This document shows positions 18,287 to 27,865 of a stretch of 64,000 nucleotides of DNA, one piece after another (within the stretch, counting starts at the first letter, position 1; the number at the start of each line of letters is the position of its first letter). The stretch covers positions 62,001 to 126,000 of the forward strand of contig NZ_JADYUI010000002.1 in assembly GCF_021531695.1 (NCBI RefSeq), in the 5' to 3' direction. The notes below the pieces were generated by a model. It ran no database searches, had not been told where the DNA came from, and saw only the letters and a program-made list of their open reading frames with translations. The translations under genes and the position numbers were made by a program. The stretch is from Roseburia hominis. GTDB taxonomy: Bacteria; Bacillota; Clostridia; Lachnospirales; Lachnospiraceae.

Positions 18287-18544
18287 TTAACGAAAACTTA
18301 AGCATTCGTCATCTTCATCTTCCCAAAAATCATCCGTATCTGCATTTTCTTTATCTTCTCCCGGATAAGTTCCATTGTAGCATCCATTGTGGCTTCCAAT
18401 CATGGTTTTCTTTTTGGGTGAAAACAAAATCCCAAGCAAAATTCCTGCCAGCGTACAGGTGGTCACCGTCAAAAACAGTTCTCTTTTTGACATGATTTTT
18501 TCTTCATCCATGTTTGAAAAAATTCTTTTCAAAAATGCTTTCAT
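18287..18544 (-). CDS. Small membrane protein between T-box and thrS
   Basis: 85 aa: one clear membrane helix (about 25-42), then a polar, acidic tail ending DDFWEDEDDECLSF. No family recognised; it resembles the small 'YtxH-like' single-span proteins only in layout. It lies inside the T-box transcription unit, 36 bases before thrS. Its own start has an AGGAGGAAAACT ribosome site. Confidence 0.72.
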   Translation of the reverse strand: MKAFLKRIFSNMDEEKIMSKRELFLTVTTCTLAGILLGILFSPKKKTMIGSHNGCYNGTYPGEDKENADTDDFWEDEDDECLSFR

Positions 18545-18602
18545 AGTTTTCCTCCTTCTCTGTCAAACGGACATTTGCAATCCCCTTCGTTACCTGCTCA
18601 TT

Positions 18603-18900
18603 GTATAGGAAATTCCCTGAAATTTCCTATACAACAAAAAACCCCTGCACTGTTTCCAGCACAGGGGACGATTTACAACGCGGTTCCACCCCGGTTACTC
18701 TTACACTATAATATCATGTAAGAATCACTCATTACGATAAAACTATCTGATGATAACGGAATCACCGGACCGGATTGGGGTCACTCAGAGTTAGTTTTCC
18801 AATGCTTCCTGTAAAGATGCTTCCAGCAACTGCATCTCTCTCTGATACACTTCACATTGTACTCGTCTCGTCAACGTGTTTTACATTTTCTATAATGTAT
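18603..18900 (-). promoter_or_regulatory. T-box riboswitch with terminator
   Basis: The minus strand reads GGGTGGAACCGCG (complement of 18679-18690 and flank), the T-box sequence that pairs with an uncharged tRNA 3' end. It is followed by a terminator, CCCCTGTGCTGG/CAGTGCAGGGG at 18642-18667, with a T-run. The 5' boundary and specifier codon are not fixed by eye; the downstream thrS predicts tRNA-Thr. A second hairpin (GTATAGGAAATT arms, 18603-18632) follows the terminator. It fills the 390-base gap between the UvrA-like gene and the membrane gene. Confidence 0.92.
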
Positions 18901-18938
18901 TCTAATCCTATTTTTCCTAATTGTAAAGCAATTTTTTA

Positions 18939-21197
18939 TCAAAACATATCTTTCCGCAGATACTGTGCCGTTATGGTCTCTGACGTATCTACCATTTCCT
19001 TTGGTGTTCCTTTAAATACCACTTTCCCACCGTCCGAACCTCCATCCGGTCCGATGTCTATAATATAATCCGCCTGTTTCATTACGTCCAGATTATGTTC
19101 GATGATAATAACGGTATTTCCTTTTTGCACCAGTCCGTCAAACAGCTCCATGACTCTTTCTATATCCGAAGCATGAAGTCCCGTCGTCGGCTCATCCAAA
19201 ACATAAATGTTCCCTTTTTTGTTTAATTCTTTTGCAAGCTTGAGTCGTTGTCTCTCTCCACCGGACAGTAAGGACAGGGGCTGTCCTAAAGAAAGATAAG
19301 ATAACCCCACTTCTTTTAAAGCATTTAACTGTTTCTTTATCTTTGCATTTTTACTTCCTTCAAAAAATTCATCCGCTTCCTCTACCGACATATCTAAGAT
19401 TTCTACAATGTTTTTCCCCTGATAGCAATAAGACAATGCTTCCTTATTATAACGTTTTCCCTCACATTCTTCACACACCGTTACCACCGGATCCATGAAA
19501 ACAAGTTCTGTCACCACAACACCTTTTCCTTTGCAAGACGGACAGGCACCTTTACTGTTAAATGAAAACATTGCTGCATCCACTCCGTTTTCTTTTGCCA
19601 TCAGTTTCCTTATTTCATCAAAAAATCCAAGATACGTTGCCGCTGTCGAGCGTCCGGTTGCCGTGATTGGAGACTGATCTACCAATACCACCCGGTCCTT
19701 ATACGTTTCTGCAAACACATCTCGAATCAACGTGCTTTTACCGGAACCTGCGACTCCTGTTACTACCGTTAAAACATTGAGCGGAATATCAACCGATACA
19801 TTTTTCAAATTATGAAGACTGGCATTATGAACCGGAAGAAATTCTTTCGGTTTGCGTACTTTTTCCTTTAGTGGAATCTTTTTTTGCAACGCTTTTCCTG
19901 TCAATGTATCAGACGAAAGTAACTTCTCATAACTTCCCTGAAACAAAATCTGTCCACCGCCCCGCCCGGCTTTCGGTCCTACATCAATCACTTCATCCGC
20001 AATGGAAATCACATCCTTATCATGCTCCACCACCAGTACTGTATTTCCTTTGTCTCTAAGACTTTTTAACAGTTCCGTCATACGGTATACATCTCTTGGA
20101 TGCATGCCTGTACTTGGTTCGTCAAAAATATACATCATGCCTGTCAGGGAACTTCCCATATAACGTACCAGTTTCAGGCGCTGTGCTTCTCCGCCGGAAA
20201 GAGAGGTCGATTCCCGATTCATACTTAAATATGGTAATCCGATATCAATCATCCGAGTCAGCGTCTTTTTTATATTTTCCAGTATCGTTACTGCCCTTAC
20301 ATCGCTTATTTCGTCTATCACTGCACGTAACTTCAAGAACTCCATATCTGCCATTTCCGCTATATTATATCCGTGAATGCGGCAGTTAAGCACCTCCTCA
20401 TTCAGTCTTTTACCGTGACAGACGGGACATTCTTTTTGCTTAATTAATTCGTCTGCCCTGCTTTTTAACGTATCACTTTTATCTGACAAATCCCGTTTTA
20501 ACAGGAGCCTTGAAATATGATTATAGACGCCCTCCATATGTTTATCTAAAACCGGTTCATCTTTCTCATACGCTCCATACAAAAGCAGATTTCTTTCTTT
20601 TTCCGTAAAATCTTTCCACTTCTTTTTGGTATCAAATAATCCACTCTGTTTGTATGCTTTCCAGTACCAGCTGCCCTGTTTAAAGGCACTGTAATTAACC
20701 ATGCCATCCTCCCAGCTGCGTTCCGGATCAAACAGGGATTCCACATCAATTTCCATCACCTTTCCCATTCCGGAACAATGTGGACACATCCCCTTTGGAT
20801 CATTAAAGGAAAAGCAGGATGCACTACCGACAAAGGGTTCGCCAATTCTGGAAAACAAAACACGAAACGATGCATACAAATCCGTTATCGTTCCCACTGT
20901 AGAACGTGCATTCCCTCCGAGCCTGCTCTGGTCAATCAAAACAGATGGGGAAAGATTTTCTATCCGTTCTACATGCGGCTTCTCATGCTTCGGCAGCCTG
21001 CCTCTTACAAATGCCGGATATGTCTCATTCATTTGTCTCTGGCTCTCCGCAGCAATCGTATCAAATACAATGCTGGATTTTCCGGAACCGGATACACCGG
21101 TAAATACCACAATCTTTCCTTTCGGAATCGACAGCGAAACGTTTTTTAAATTGTTCTGGGTCAGTCCTTTTATTATAATTTCATTTTGCTGTGACAT
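18939..21197 (-). CDS. UvrA-like ABC ATPase (short, drug-resistance/UvrA2 type)
   Basis: 752 aa, about 200 shorter than housekeeping UvrA. Two ABC modules: Walker A GVSGSGKSSIVFD and GVAGSGKSTLIRD; signatures LSGGEAQRLKLVR and LSGGERQRLKLAK; and zinc fingers CPHCSGMGKV and CPSCKGKGVV. The UvrB-interaction domain appears missing, as in UvrA2 paralogues linked to resistance against DNA-binding antibiotics. It lies 5 bases after the MATE exporter gene, and both are probably cotranscribed; a shared role in drug tolerance is plausible. Confidence 0.9.
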   Translation of the reverse strand: MSQQNEIIIKGLTQNNLKNVSLSIPKGKIVVFTGVSGSGKSSIVFDTIAAESQRQMNETYPAFVRGRLPKHEKPHVERIENLSPSVLIDQSRLGGNARSTVGTITDLYASFRVLFSRIGEPFVGSASCFSFNDPKGMCPHCSGMGKVMEIDVESLFDPERSWEDGMVNYSAFKQGSWYWKAYKQSGLFDTKKKWKDFTEKERNLLLYGAYEKDEPVLDKHMEGVYNHISRLLLKRDLSDKSDTLKSRADELIKQKECPVCHGKRLNEEVLNCRIHGYNIAEMADMEFLKLRAVIDEISDVRAVTILENIKKTLTRMIDIGLPYLSMNRESTSLSGGEAQRLKLVRYMGSSLTGMMYIFDEPSTGMHPRDVYRMTELLKSLRDKGNTVLVVEHDKDVISIADEVIDVGPKAGRGGGQILFQGSYEKLLSSDTLTGKALQKKIPLKEKVRKPKEFLPVHNASLHNLKNVSVDIPLNVLTVVTGVAGSGKSTLIRDVFAETYKDRVVLVDQSPITATGRSTAATYLGFFDEIRKLMAKENGVDAAMFSFNSKGACPSCKGKGVVVTELVFMDPVVTVCEECEGKRYNKEALSYCYQGKNIVEILDMSVEEADEFFEGSKNAKIKKQLNALKEVGLSYLSLGQPLSLLSGGERQRLKLAKELNKKGNIYVLDEPTTGLHASDIERVMELFDGLVQKGNTVIIIEHNLDVMKQADYIIDIGPDGGSDGGKVVFKGTPKEMVDTSETITAQYLRKDMF

Positions 21198-21202
21198 ACC
21201 GT

Positions 21203-22537
21203 TTATTCCTCCTTAAGCACAAGACAATTCTCTTTTTCCTGATACAGGAAAAACATACTTAGTAAAAGCGTAACTCCCTCTGTAAATGGTGCTGCCATCC
21301 AGATCCCATTCATTCCAAACCAGATCGGCAGAATAAAAATGCAAATCAAAAGAAGCACCAGTCCTCTGGAAGATGAAATAATTGCAGATTCTTTTGCTTT
21401 CCCGATCGACGTAAAATAAAATGACGTAATCACATTCACCCCGGAAAAAAGAAACGAGAGCATAAAAATTCTCATTCCGGTCTGCACCATCGCTTTTACC
21501 ACATCATTTTTCACAAAAAAGTTACTGTATGCGCCTGCCCCAAGTAACATAACAAGCATCACAATTCCACCAATTGCAAAAACAAACTTATTTGTTGTTT
21601 TCCGAATTTCCTTTGCCAGTTCCTTTTCCTTTGCACCATAGGTAAAACTGATAAGCGGGCTTGCTCCCTGTCCAAAACCGATCACAATCATGCTGAATAA
21701 ATAGGATACATACCCGACCAGCGTGAATGCAGTTACTCCATCCACTCCCGCATAACGCATAATCACAAAATTATAGGCAAACATGGAAATACTCATGGAT
21801 ATTTCTCCGATAAATTCAGAACTTCCGTTTAATATCGTACTCCGAAAAACTTCTTTGTTAAAGGTAAATCTGTGGAAATGATAAATTTTTGATTTCTTTA
21901 TAAAATAGAAGATACTGCAAACAAGTGTAACCAGTGCTGCAATAAGAGATGCCATGGCAACTCCGGTAACTCCAAAATCAAAACGCCCTGCAAAAAGATA
22001 ATCCAGTAAAACATTAAGCAAAACATTTCCAATATTAATTTTCATAAAAAACTGCGGATTCCCTTCTCCCCGAATAAACATTCCGAAAGAAGAATTGATT
22101 ACCATAACCGGTAATTCCAAAAGCATGATGTAATAATAATCCCGAAAATAACCGGCAACCTGACTGTCTGCATGCAAAATCAAAAGCATCGGCTCAAAGC
22201 AGAAAAACACCACAATACTGACAAGTCCGGTTACTACAGCCGTTGTTGCAATTGTCTGATTAAAGACTTCATTACAGTATGCGATATCTCCTGAACCAAG
22301 CGCCATACCGGCAATCGCTGCACTTCCGACCGCAAGCATCAGTCCCAGTGCAAGGTACAAATATACAATCGGCAATCCCAGATTAACTGCTGCCATTCCT
22401 TCTGCTCCCACATAGTTTCCGATAAAAAATCCATCTGCAAATGTAATCAACGACGTAAGTACCATAGCAATAATTGATGGAATTGCAAATTGCAGCAATA
22501 CCCCTACTCTTTGTTTTTTGATTCGTTCCAAATCCAT
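21203..22537 (-). CDS. MATE-family multidrug exporter
   Basis: 444 aa with twelve predicted membrane helices in two similar halves; it opens with QFAIPSIIAMVLTSLITFADGFFIGNYVG, split here as IPSIIAMVLTSLIT and FIGNYVG, typical of MATE (DinF/NorM branch) proteins. Such transporters export cationic drugs using Na+ or H+ gradients. GGAGG is seen before the start. It is upstream of the UvrA-like gene and downstream of an AraC/GyrI-type regulator, a common drug-response grouping. Confidence 0.9.
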   Translation of the reverse strand: MDLERIKKQRVGVLLQFAIPSIIAMVLTSLITFADGFFIGNYVGAEGMAAVNLGLPIVYLYLALGLMLAVGSAAIAGMALGSGDIAYCNEVFNQTIATTAVVTGLVSIVVFFCFEPMLLILHADSQVAGYFRDYYYIMLLELPVMVINSSFGMFIRGEGNPQFFMKINIGNVLLNVLLDYLFAGRFDFGVTGVAMASLIAALVTLVCSIFYFIKKSKIYHFHRFTFNKEVFRSTILNGSSEFIGEISMSISMFAYNFVIMRYAGVDGVTAFTLVGYVSYLFSMIVIGFGQGASPLISFTYGAKEKELAKEIRKTTNKFVFAIGGIVMLVMLLGAGAYSNFFVKNDVVKAMVQTGMRIFMLSFLFSGVNVITSFYFTSIGKAKESAIISSSRGLVLLLICIFILPIWFGMNGIWMAAPFTEGVTLLLSMFFLYQEKENCLVLKEE

Positions 22538-22656
22538 AAAAAATCCTCCTTATCTTAGACAATTTCCCAGTGGCATTGTCCATTATAAGGAGGTATTTTT
22601 ATATATACTTCTGAATTCTTGCTCTATTTTATAATCTCTTACTTTTGATCCCGATA

Positions 22657-23490
22657 TCATATTATTGGAATGCAAAAATCAATTTCCATATACATGGTAT
22701 CACAATTCACACTTCGATAGATTTCGAAGTTGTATCGCTTGTCAATCTGAAAACCGCTTTGGGGAAACCAGACATTATGGATTCCCTGATAAGCTGCATA
22801 GATTTCTCTTGTGTACCCTTTAAAGTGATATACCGCATATTTCCCGCCCGGTAACATATGCGTATTTTCAAGAGGACAGCTTTCATCTGTACTGATACAG
22901 ATTTCATACAGGCACTTGTCTTCTCCGGTAATCAGCGGATCATCCAGCGTCAATTCCATTAACAGTGTTTCTTCTTTTATATAATCCTGATATTTATTCA
23001 CAAAAAACTTCCAATCCCGTTTTAAATCTGCATAATTACCAATCCATCTTTCATAAATCACAAAATAATCCGGAAGCGTTTCTATGGTAATTTTACTGTC
23101 ACATTCCGCAAAAGTTTCCATCTCTTTTCCTGCCTGACAAAAAAGTGGACATTCCACGGAACGTCTGTAACTGTCTTTGCGAAAATCAGAAGGCGATACC
23201 CTGTACTGTCCCCGGAATGCAGAACTGTAATTTGATGAGCTATAACCAAAATCGGAGCTGATATCTGTAATACTCCTCTCCTTCTCAATTTTTAAACGAA
23301 ACGCACTCTGATCCATTTTTACGCGTTTTATAAAGGAATAAACACTTTCTCCTGTTTCCGCTTTAAACAGACGGCTGAAATAAAACTTTGAAAAATGACA
23401 GTAATCTGCCACTTCATCCACTGTGATATTCTCTCCGGCATGTTCCACAATATATTCAATTGCACGATTTATTACTTCGCTTTTTATCAT
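22657..23490 (-). CDS. AraC-family regulator with GyrI-like effector domain
   Basis: 277 aa. N-terminal AraC DNA-binding domain (1-105): two helix-turn-helices, with CHFSKFYFSRLFKAETGES and FGYSSSNYSSAFRGQYRVSP. The C-terminal 155 residues read like the GyrI/Rob small-molecule-binding fold (ETLPDYFVIYERWIGNY; GGKYAVYHFKG). Relatives activate efflux genes in response to cationic or planar drugs. It lies just upstream of the MATE/UvrA-like pair, likely its regulator. Confidence 0.9.
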   Translation of the reverse strand: MIKSEVINRAIEYIVEHAGENITVDEVADYCHFSKFYFSRLFKAETGESVYSFIKRVKMDQSAFRLKIEKERSITDISSDFGYSSSNYSSAFRGQYRVSPSDFRKDSYRRSVECPLFCQAGKEMETFAECDSKITIETLPDYFVIYERWIGNYADLKRDWKFFVNKYQDYIKEETLLMELTLDDPLITGEDKCLYEICISTDESCPLENTHMLPGGKYAVYHFKGYTREIYAAYQGIHNVWFPQSGFQIDKRYNFEIYRSVNCDTMYMEIDFCIPII

Positions 23491-23633
23491 ATCTTCACAT
23501 GATACCTTTTCTATCCTGTCTCTTTCAGAATAAGTATAACACTTACCTTTTCGAATTCCAAGGCAAACAATGCGAAAGCAATGATATCCTATTCCTAAAA
23601 ATTAGCATCCATCATGTATTCTCCACCTTAAAG

Positions 23634-25049
23634 TCAAATCGCTTTTTTCACTTCCACTCCGCTACGCTCCGTCATTGCATAGGGATTTAGTACCTGCTCT
23701 AAAGTCTTTTCATCCATAAACTCATTTTCCAACACAATTTCACGAACCGTTTTTCCGGTTTTTAACGCCGTCTTTGCAATATCTGCGGATTTTTTGTAGC
23801 CAATATGTGGGCAGAGTGCCGTTACAATACCTACACTGCTTTCCATTAATTCTTTACATCTCTCACGATTGGCTGTAATGCCTTTGATGCAGTTATCTAC
23901 CAAAGTTTCAACTGCTTCTTTTAACGTTGTGACGGAATCAAAAAGGTTATAAAAAACAACCGGCTCAAAAGCATTTAATTCCATCTGGCCTGCTTCGGCT
24001 GCCATAGTAATCGTCATATCATGACCTACAACATGAAATGCAACCTGACTTACCACTTCCGGGATTACAGGATTAACTTTGCCCGGCATAATGGAAGAAC
24101 CATTCTGTTTTGCAGGAAGATTGATTTCTCCAAATCCGGTTCTTGGGCCGGAGGATAATAATCTTAAATCGTTACACATTTTAGACAAATCTACCGCACA
24201 TGCTTTTAACGCTCCGGAAACTGCCACAAAGCCGTCTAAATTTTCTGTCGCATCAAAAAGATTTTCTGCCTGTTTTAACGGATATCCGGTAACTTTAGAA
24301 AGATTTGGAACAATATTGTAAAGATAACTGTCCGGAACATTGATTGCCGTTCCAATTGCTGTTCCGCCAAGATTTACAGCATACATTTCTTTATAAGAGT
24401 TCTCAATTCTTTTTTTATCGCGTAAAACCATGGATGCATAACCGCGGAATGTCTGTCCCAGACGCATCGGTACCGCATCCTGAAGCTGTGTACGTCCCAT
24501 TTTAATCACATCATCAAATTCTTCTGCCTTGATGTTAAGCTCCATTTCCAGGCGTCCAAGTTCCCGAACCAGAGGTTTTAACAATTCTAATACCGTAAGT
24601 TTTCCGGCTGTCGGAATCACATCATTGGTGGACTGTGCCATATTTACATGATCATTCGGATGAATTCTGCTGTAATCTCCTTTTCTTCCCCCAAGAAGTT
24701 CATTGGCACGGTTTGCGAGCACCTCATTCATATTCATGTTTGCACTGGTTCCTGCACCACCCTGAATGGCATCTACGATAAATTCTTCTGAAAACCTTCC
24801 GCGAATCACTTCATCGCAGGCACGGATAATAGCTTCTGCCAATTCCAATTCAAGACTTCCTGCATTCCGGTTTGTAATTGCACAGGCTTTTTTCACTTTT
24901 GCCAGTTCCTTAATAAATACTGGATGCATCTTATTTCCCGTAATAGCAAAATTCTCTTTTGCGCGAAGCGTCTGCACTCCATAATAAGCCTCTTCCGGCA
25001 CTTCCATTGTTCCAATCGAATCTGATTCCAATCTCATTTTTCCAAACAT
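23634..25049 (-). CDS. aspA: Aspartate ammonia-lyase (aspartase)
   Basis: 471 aa fumarase/aspartase-fold enzyme converting L-aspartate to fumarate and ammonia. Landmarks: STNDVIPTAGKL, GRTQLQDAVPMRLGQ and the lyase signature GSSIMPGKVNPVIPEVV. The absence of a class II fumarase-type C-terminus and the divergent Lrp-type gene favour aspartase. ATG at 25049 has GAGGG eight bases upstream. The 258-base gap to the Lrp gene is very AT-rich and must hold both divergent promoters; no clear operator was picked out. Confidence 0.93.
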   Translation of the reverse strand: MFGKMRLESDSIGTMEVPEEAYYGVQTLRAKENFAITGNKMHPVFIKELAKVKKACAITNRNAGSLELELAEAIIRACDEVIRGRFSEEFIVDAIQGGAGTSANMNMNEVLANRANELLGGRKGDYSRIHPNDHVNMAQSTNDVIPTAGKLTVLELLKPLVRELGRLEMELNIKAEEFDDVIKMGRTQLQDAVPMRLGQTFRGYASMVLRDKKRIENSYKEMYAVNLGGTAIGTAINVPDSYLYNIVPNLSKVTGYPLKQAENLFDATENLDGFVAVSGALKACAVDLSKMCNDLRLLSSGPRTGFGEINLPAKQNGSSIMPGKVNPVIPEVVSQVAFHVVGHDMTITMAAEAGQMELNAFEPVVFYNLFDSVTTLKEAVETLVDNCIKGITANRERCKELMESSVGIVTALCPHIGYKKSADIAKTALKTGKTVREIVLENEFMDEKTLEQVLNPYAMTERSGVEVKKAI

Positions 25050-25307
25050 CCTCTTTTCCCTCTTTCTTCCGGCTTTGTTTTTATGGGTGTGAGAATAACA
25101 CTCTTTTTTTCACTTGTAAATACTTTTAAGAAAATACTTCGTTTTTAAACTTTTTTCACTTGTTATTGCTTAATTTTTTTAACTTTTTTTCGATTTTGCT
25201 TTATTTTCTTACTTGACGGTTTTTTTCTGTCTGTGTTATATTTTTTCTGAACTATAAAAAACTTTTTAACTCACGACCTGTCCAGACATAAAAAAGGAGC
25301 AAATATC

Positions 25308-25754
25308 ATGGAACACGAACCAGACCATATTGACAGAAAAATCATTGAAATTTTACAAAAAAATGCCAGAACCCCGATTAAGGATATTGCGAACGAGGTC
25401 TTTTTATCCTCTCCTGCCGTATCTGCCAGAATTGAACGCATGGAAAAAGCAGGTATTATTTCCGGCTATCACGCCAGCATTAATTACCTGCTTTTTGGTT
25501 ATCATATTAAAGCATTTATCAATCTTGAGGTAGAACCGTATCAGAAAAAGGAATTTTATCCTTTTATTCAGGCGATTCCAAACGTTATCGAATGTAACTG
25601 TGTGACCGGAGATTATGCCATGCTCATAGAAGTTGCTTTCCAGACCACAGTAGAACTCGACCACTTTATCAATGAACTGCAGCATTTCGGACGCACCAAA
25701 ACCCTAATTGTCTTTTCCACTTCCGTGGAACACCGGGATGTACCGTTGCCATAA
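25308..25754 (+). CDS. Lrp/AsnC-family transcriptional regulator
   Basis: 148 aa. N-terminal winged helix (IDRKIIEILQKNARTPIKDIA) and a C-terminal RAM domain (HIKAFINLEV, CNCVTGDYAMLIEV) that oligomerises and binds amino acids. AAAAAGGAG before the ATG. Divergent from aspA, which it may control in response to an amino acid such as aspartate or asparagine; that link is inferred from position. Confidence 0.92.
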   Translation: MEHEPDHIDRKIIEILQKNARTPIKDIANEVFLSSPAVSARIERMEKAGIISGYHASINYLLFGYHIKAFINLEVEPYQKKEFYPFIQAIPNVIECNCVTGDYAMLIEVAFQTTVELDHFINELQHFGRTKTLIVFSTSVEHRDVPLP

Positions 25755-25760
25755 CAAAAA

Positions 25761-25793
25761 TCCGGTGCATTGAAAAATCTCAAAGCACCGGAA
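25761..25793 (-). terminator. Terminator between SEC-C remnant and Lrp gene
   Basis: CCGGTGC/GCACCGG stem with a loop of about 17 bases, followed on the minus strand by GATTTTTGTT. The T-run orientation ends minus-strand transcription, that is, of the gene whose 3' end survives at 25810-25872. Confidence 0.7.
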
Positions 25794-25809
25794 AACATCA
25801 GATTTATAT

Positions 25810-25872
25810 TTATTTGCCACAGCAGAATTTGTATTTCTTGCCACTTCCGCAAGGACTACATACAAATGTATA
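25810..25872 (-). pseudogene. Broken 3' end of a SEC-C motif gene at the prophage left end
   Basis: The minus strand encodes TFVCSPCGSGKKYKFCCGK and a stop, the zinc-binding SEC-C tail found at the end of SecA and many small proteins. An in-frame TAA lies three codons upstream, so nothing of the body remains. The terminator behind it belongs to this gene. The simplest reading is that the prophage entered the 3' end of the gene and the body lies past the prophage's right end, outside the window. Confidence 0.7.
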
Positions 25873-26033
25873 ATGTAATTATTTGCATATCCTATTATAC
25901 ATTATCATATTTCGCAAATCAAGCAGTTACAGGGTTTTTCTTAATTTCATGTATTTTTATTTATGCCACTATTAAATAATGTTATCTGTGGTTTCGTGGT
26001 CAAATTGTGTTCACAGACCACAGATTGTCAAAA

Positions 26034-26060
26034 GCCGGAAGGATTTCTCCCTCCGGCTTG
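26034..26060 (-). terminator. Terminator after the membrane-protein gene of the PanA-type pair
   Basis: AGCCGGAAGGATTTCTCCCTCCGGCT hairpin, followed on the minus strand by TTTTGACA. A further CTGTGGT/ACCACAG inverted repeat at 25986-26026 may belong to the phage end. Confidence 0.7.
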
Positions 26061-26076
26061 TATACATTTCATTGTC

Positions 26077-27324
26077 TTACCACTTAATAAACATTGCCAC
26101 TATAATTATTGTATTTAATATACTCATATATGGATACCTTAAGAATAACCTTTTTAAAATGTTGGTTATATATACATAACACGACTCAATAATTTCGTGA
26201 TATTTCACCCAAAAAATAGCAGATTTTTCATCAGCGAAAGATTTTTTACACTCGCCACTTCTCATGCAGTCATATGAATAACCATCTGTATCATACCAAT
26301 ATATCTCTATATATCTTATATGTATGGTAGTACCAATATTTTTATCAGTTAAATGAGTAACAATAAAAGCAAACAAAAATAGCGTATCTGCAATTAATAA
26401 TAAAAGAATAAGCCAAAAAACCGTTTCATGTTCCACATATATTAAACTGATATGTTCTTCAAATATATCACCAACCTTTTTGTTTGAAATGGTAATATCA
26501 AATGCTTTTTCCATCATTAAATAAATAACTAATATACTACCAACTACACAAGAAATCAAATTTGTATAAAATACAATCGGATATTTCATTTTCAATTTAT
26601 TGAAAATATTATTTTCATAGTACGGATCATAATCTATTGAAGAAATACTTCTTCCAAGTAGCTTAGAAAGAAATAGAATGAACATAAAAACAATATCAAA
26701 TACAATAACACCTACTACAAGACATACTAATATGCATTTCGCAGCCGGTGTGTGATACATACTTGAAATAACATTACCGAATATTGAAGATCCTCCGAAA
26801 AAAACCAAAACAATAGCTGAAAAAATACCCAAAATTGAAATAAAATTAGAGTACGAATCATCTGTACTTTTCTTAAGTTCGTTAACTTTTTGTTCCTGAG
26901 AGCTTGCGACATCTGAAACTCTTTTTATATTTTCTTCCACCTTATCAATATTCTGGACTTTATCATCAATCTGGCTCACATAATTTATTCTAGCTATTTC
27001 CAAGTTTGCATGATCAAGGAACTTTCTAACCGAATCGTTCAGTTCTTTATCTGCTTTTGTCAAACAATACTCATATAGTTTTTTCAAATTGTCACCAACA
27101 ATTTCTATTTCCCCTCCATCCTCGCGAACCTTTACAAGTGCAATAAAAATATCAGAATAATAATGATGAAAATCTACATCTTTTCCTGTTCCTTTATATA
27201 TGTACTTCAATGATGTATATAATTCGCCACGTTTTTTTGCATCAGAGAGAATTGTTGCATCACTCAATTTATGAATAACTTCTTTAAATCGATTTCTGCG
27301 TTTGTTTTCTTCTATACTATCCAT
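26077..27324 (-). CDS. Multi-pass membrane protein, candidate toxin partner of the Panacea antitoxin
   Basis: 415 aa. A cytoplasmic N-terminal part (1-155) is charged, with a coiled coil (about 115-155). Then come four hydrophobic segments (about 161-182, 197-220, 256-277 and 308-330), a soluble stretch with the odd WYDTDGYSYDCMRSGECKKS, and a last hydrophobic end (395-415). No family recognised. It starts 4 bases after a DUF4065/Panacea-domain gene, the layout of PanA-PanT toxin-antitoxin pairs, several of which use membrane-acting toxins. At the prophage edge beyond the lysis genes it is a lysogenic accessory gene. Confidence 0.65.
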   Translation of the reverse strand: MDSIEENKRRNRFKEVIHKLSDATILSDAKKRGELYTSLKYIYKGTGKDVDFHHYYSDIFIALVKVREDGGEIEIVGDNLKKLYEYCLTKADKELNDSVRKFLDHANLEIARINYVSQIDDKVQNIDKVEENIKRVSDVASSQEQKVNELKKSTDDSYSNFISILGIFSAIVLVFFGGSSIFGNVISSMYHTPAAKCILVCLVVGVIVFDIVFMFILFLSKLLGRSISSIDYDPYYENNIFNKLKMKYPIVFYTNLISCVVGSILVIYLMMEKAFDITISNKKVGDIFEEHISLIYVEHETVFWLILLLLIADTLFLFAFIVTHLTDKNIGTTIHIRYIEIYWYDTDGYSYDCMRSGECKKSFADEKSAIFWVKYHEIIESCYVYITNILKRLFLRYPYMSILNTIIIVAMFIKW

Positions 27325-27328
27325 TACA

Positions 27329-27748
27329 TTATCCCTTTTTTTGAATTAGTTCATCTGGAATTTTATTTTTATTTCCTACACCATGACGATAAATTATATC
27401 CCATGCACCACCAGCTTTGTGTGTATCATCAACAAGCGTCCACGGATTAATTTTTCTTTTTTGAACAATCACAGTATCAATGATTCTCCTGTCATCTTCG
27501 TTTAAATGTATCTCTGAATTTTCCTCAATAGGCATTGCACCATACATGCAGTACTTTCTATATACTACAGGAACAACAGGCCCAAACTGCCAAGCCTCTA
27601 TATCATCTCTAAATGCATGCTTTCCTTGATTTAAAAATGCTTTCTGAATATAGTATAGTATTTTTTGTAATTGTAAGTTACTGATAGGGCAATTGTCCCT
27701 AGTGCATTTATCTATAACATATTTAGCAATATCCAAAGCTTTATACAT
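27329..27748 (-). CDS. Panacea/SocA-type (DUF4065) antitoxin
   Basis: 139 aa with the domain's signature start, LDIAKYVIDKC then SNLQLQKILYYIQKAFL, and EAWQFGPVVPVVYRKY. This domain neutralises many unrelated toxins and is usually encoded directly before its toxin, as here. A promoter is visible upstream on the minus strand: TTAACA, 19-base spacer, TATACT, within a cluster of AT-rich palindromes (AGTATACT; TTAACAAAATGTTAA) that could be autoregulatory. GAGGTG lies before the ATG. Confidence 0.85.
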   Translation of the reverse strand: MYKALDIAKYVIDKCTRDNCPISNLQLQKILYYIQKAFLNQGKHAFRDDIEAWQFGPVVPVVYRKYCMYGAMPIEENSEIHLNEDDRRIIDTVIVQKRKINPWTLVDDTHKAGGAWDIIYRHGVGNKNKIPDELIQKKG

Positions 27749-27865
27749 GCTATCACCTCTGAAATTTACATTAATATACTTTATTTTTTAGTATACTATT
27801 TTTTCACAAAAAAATGTTAACAAAATGTTAATTTTTTAACATATTTTATTATAAAACGTCTTATC

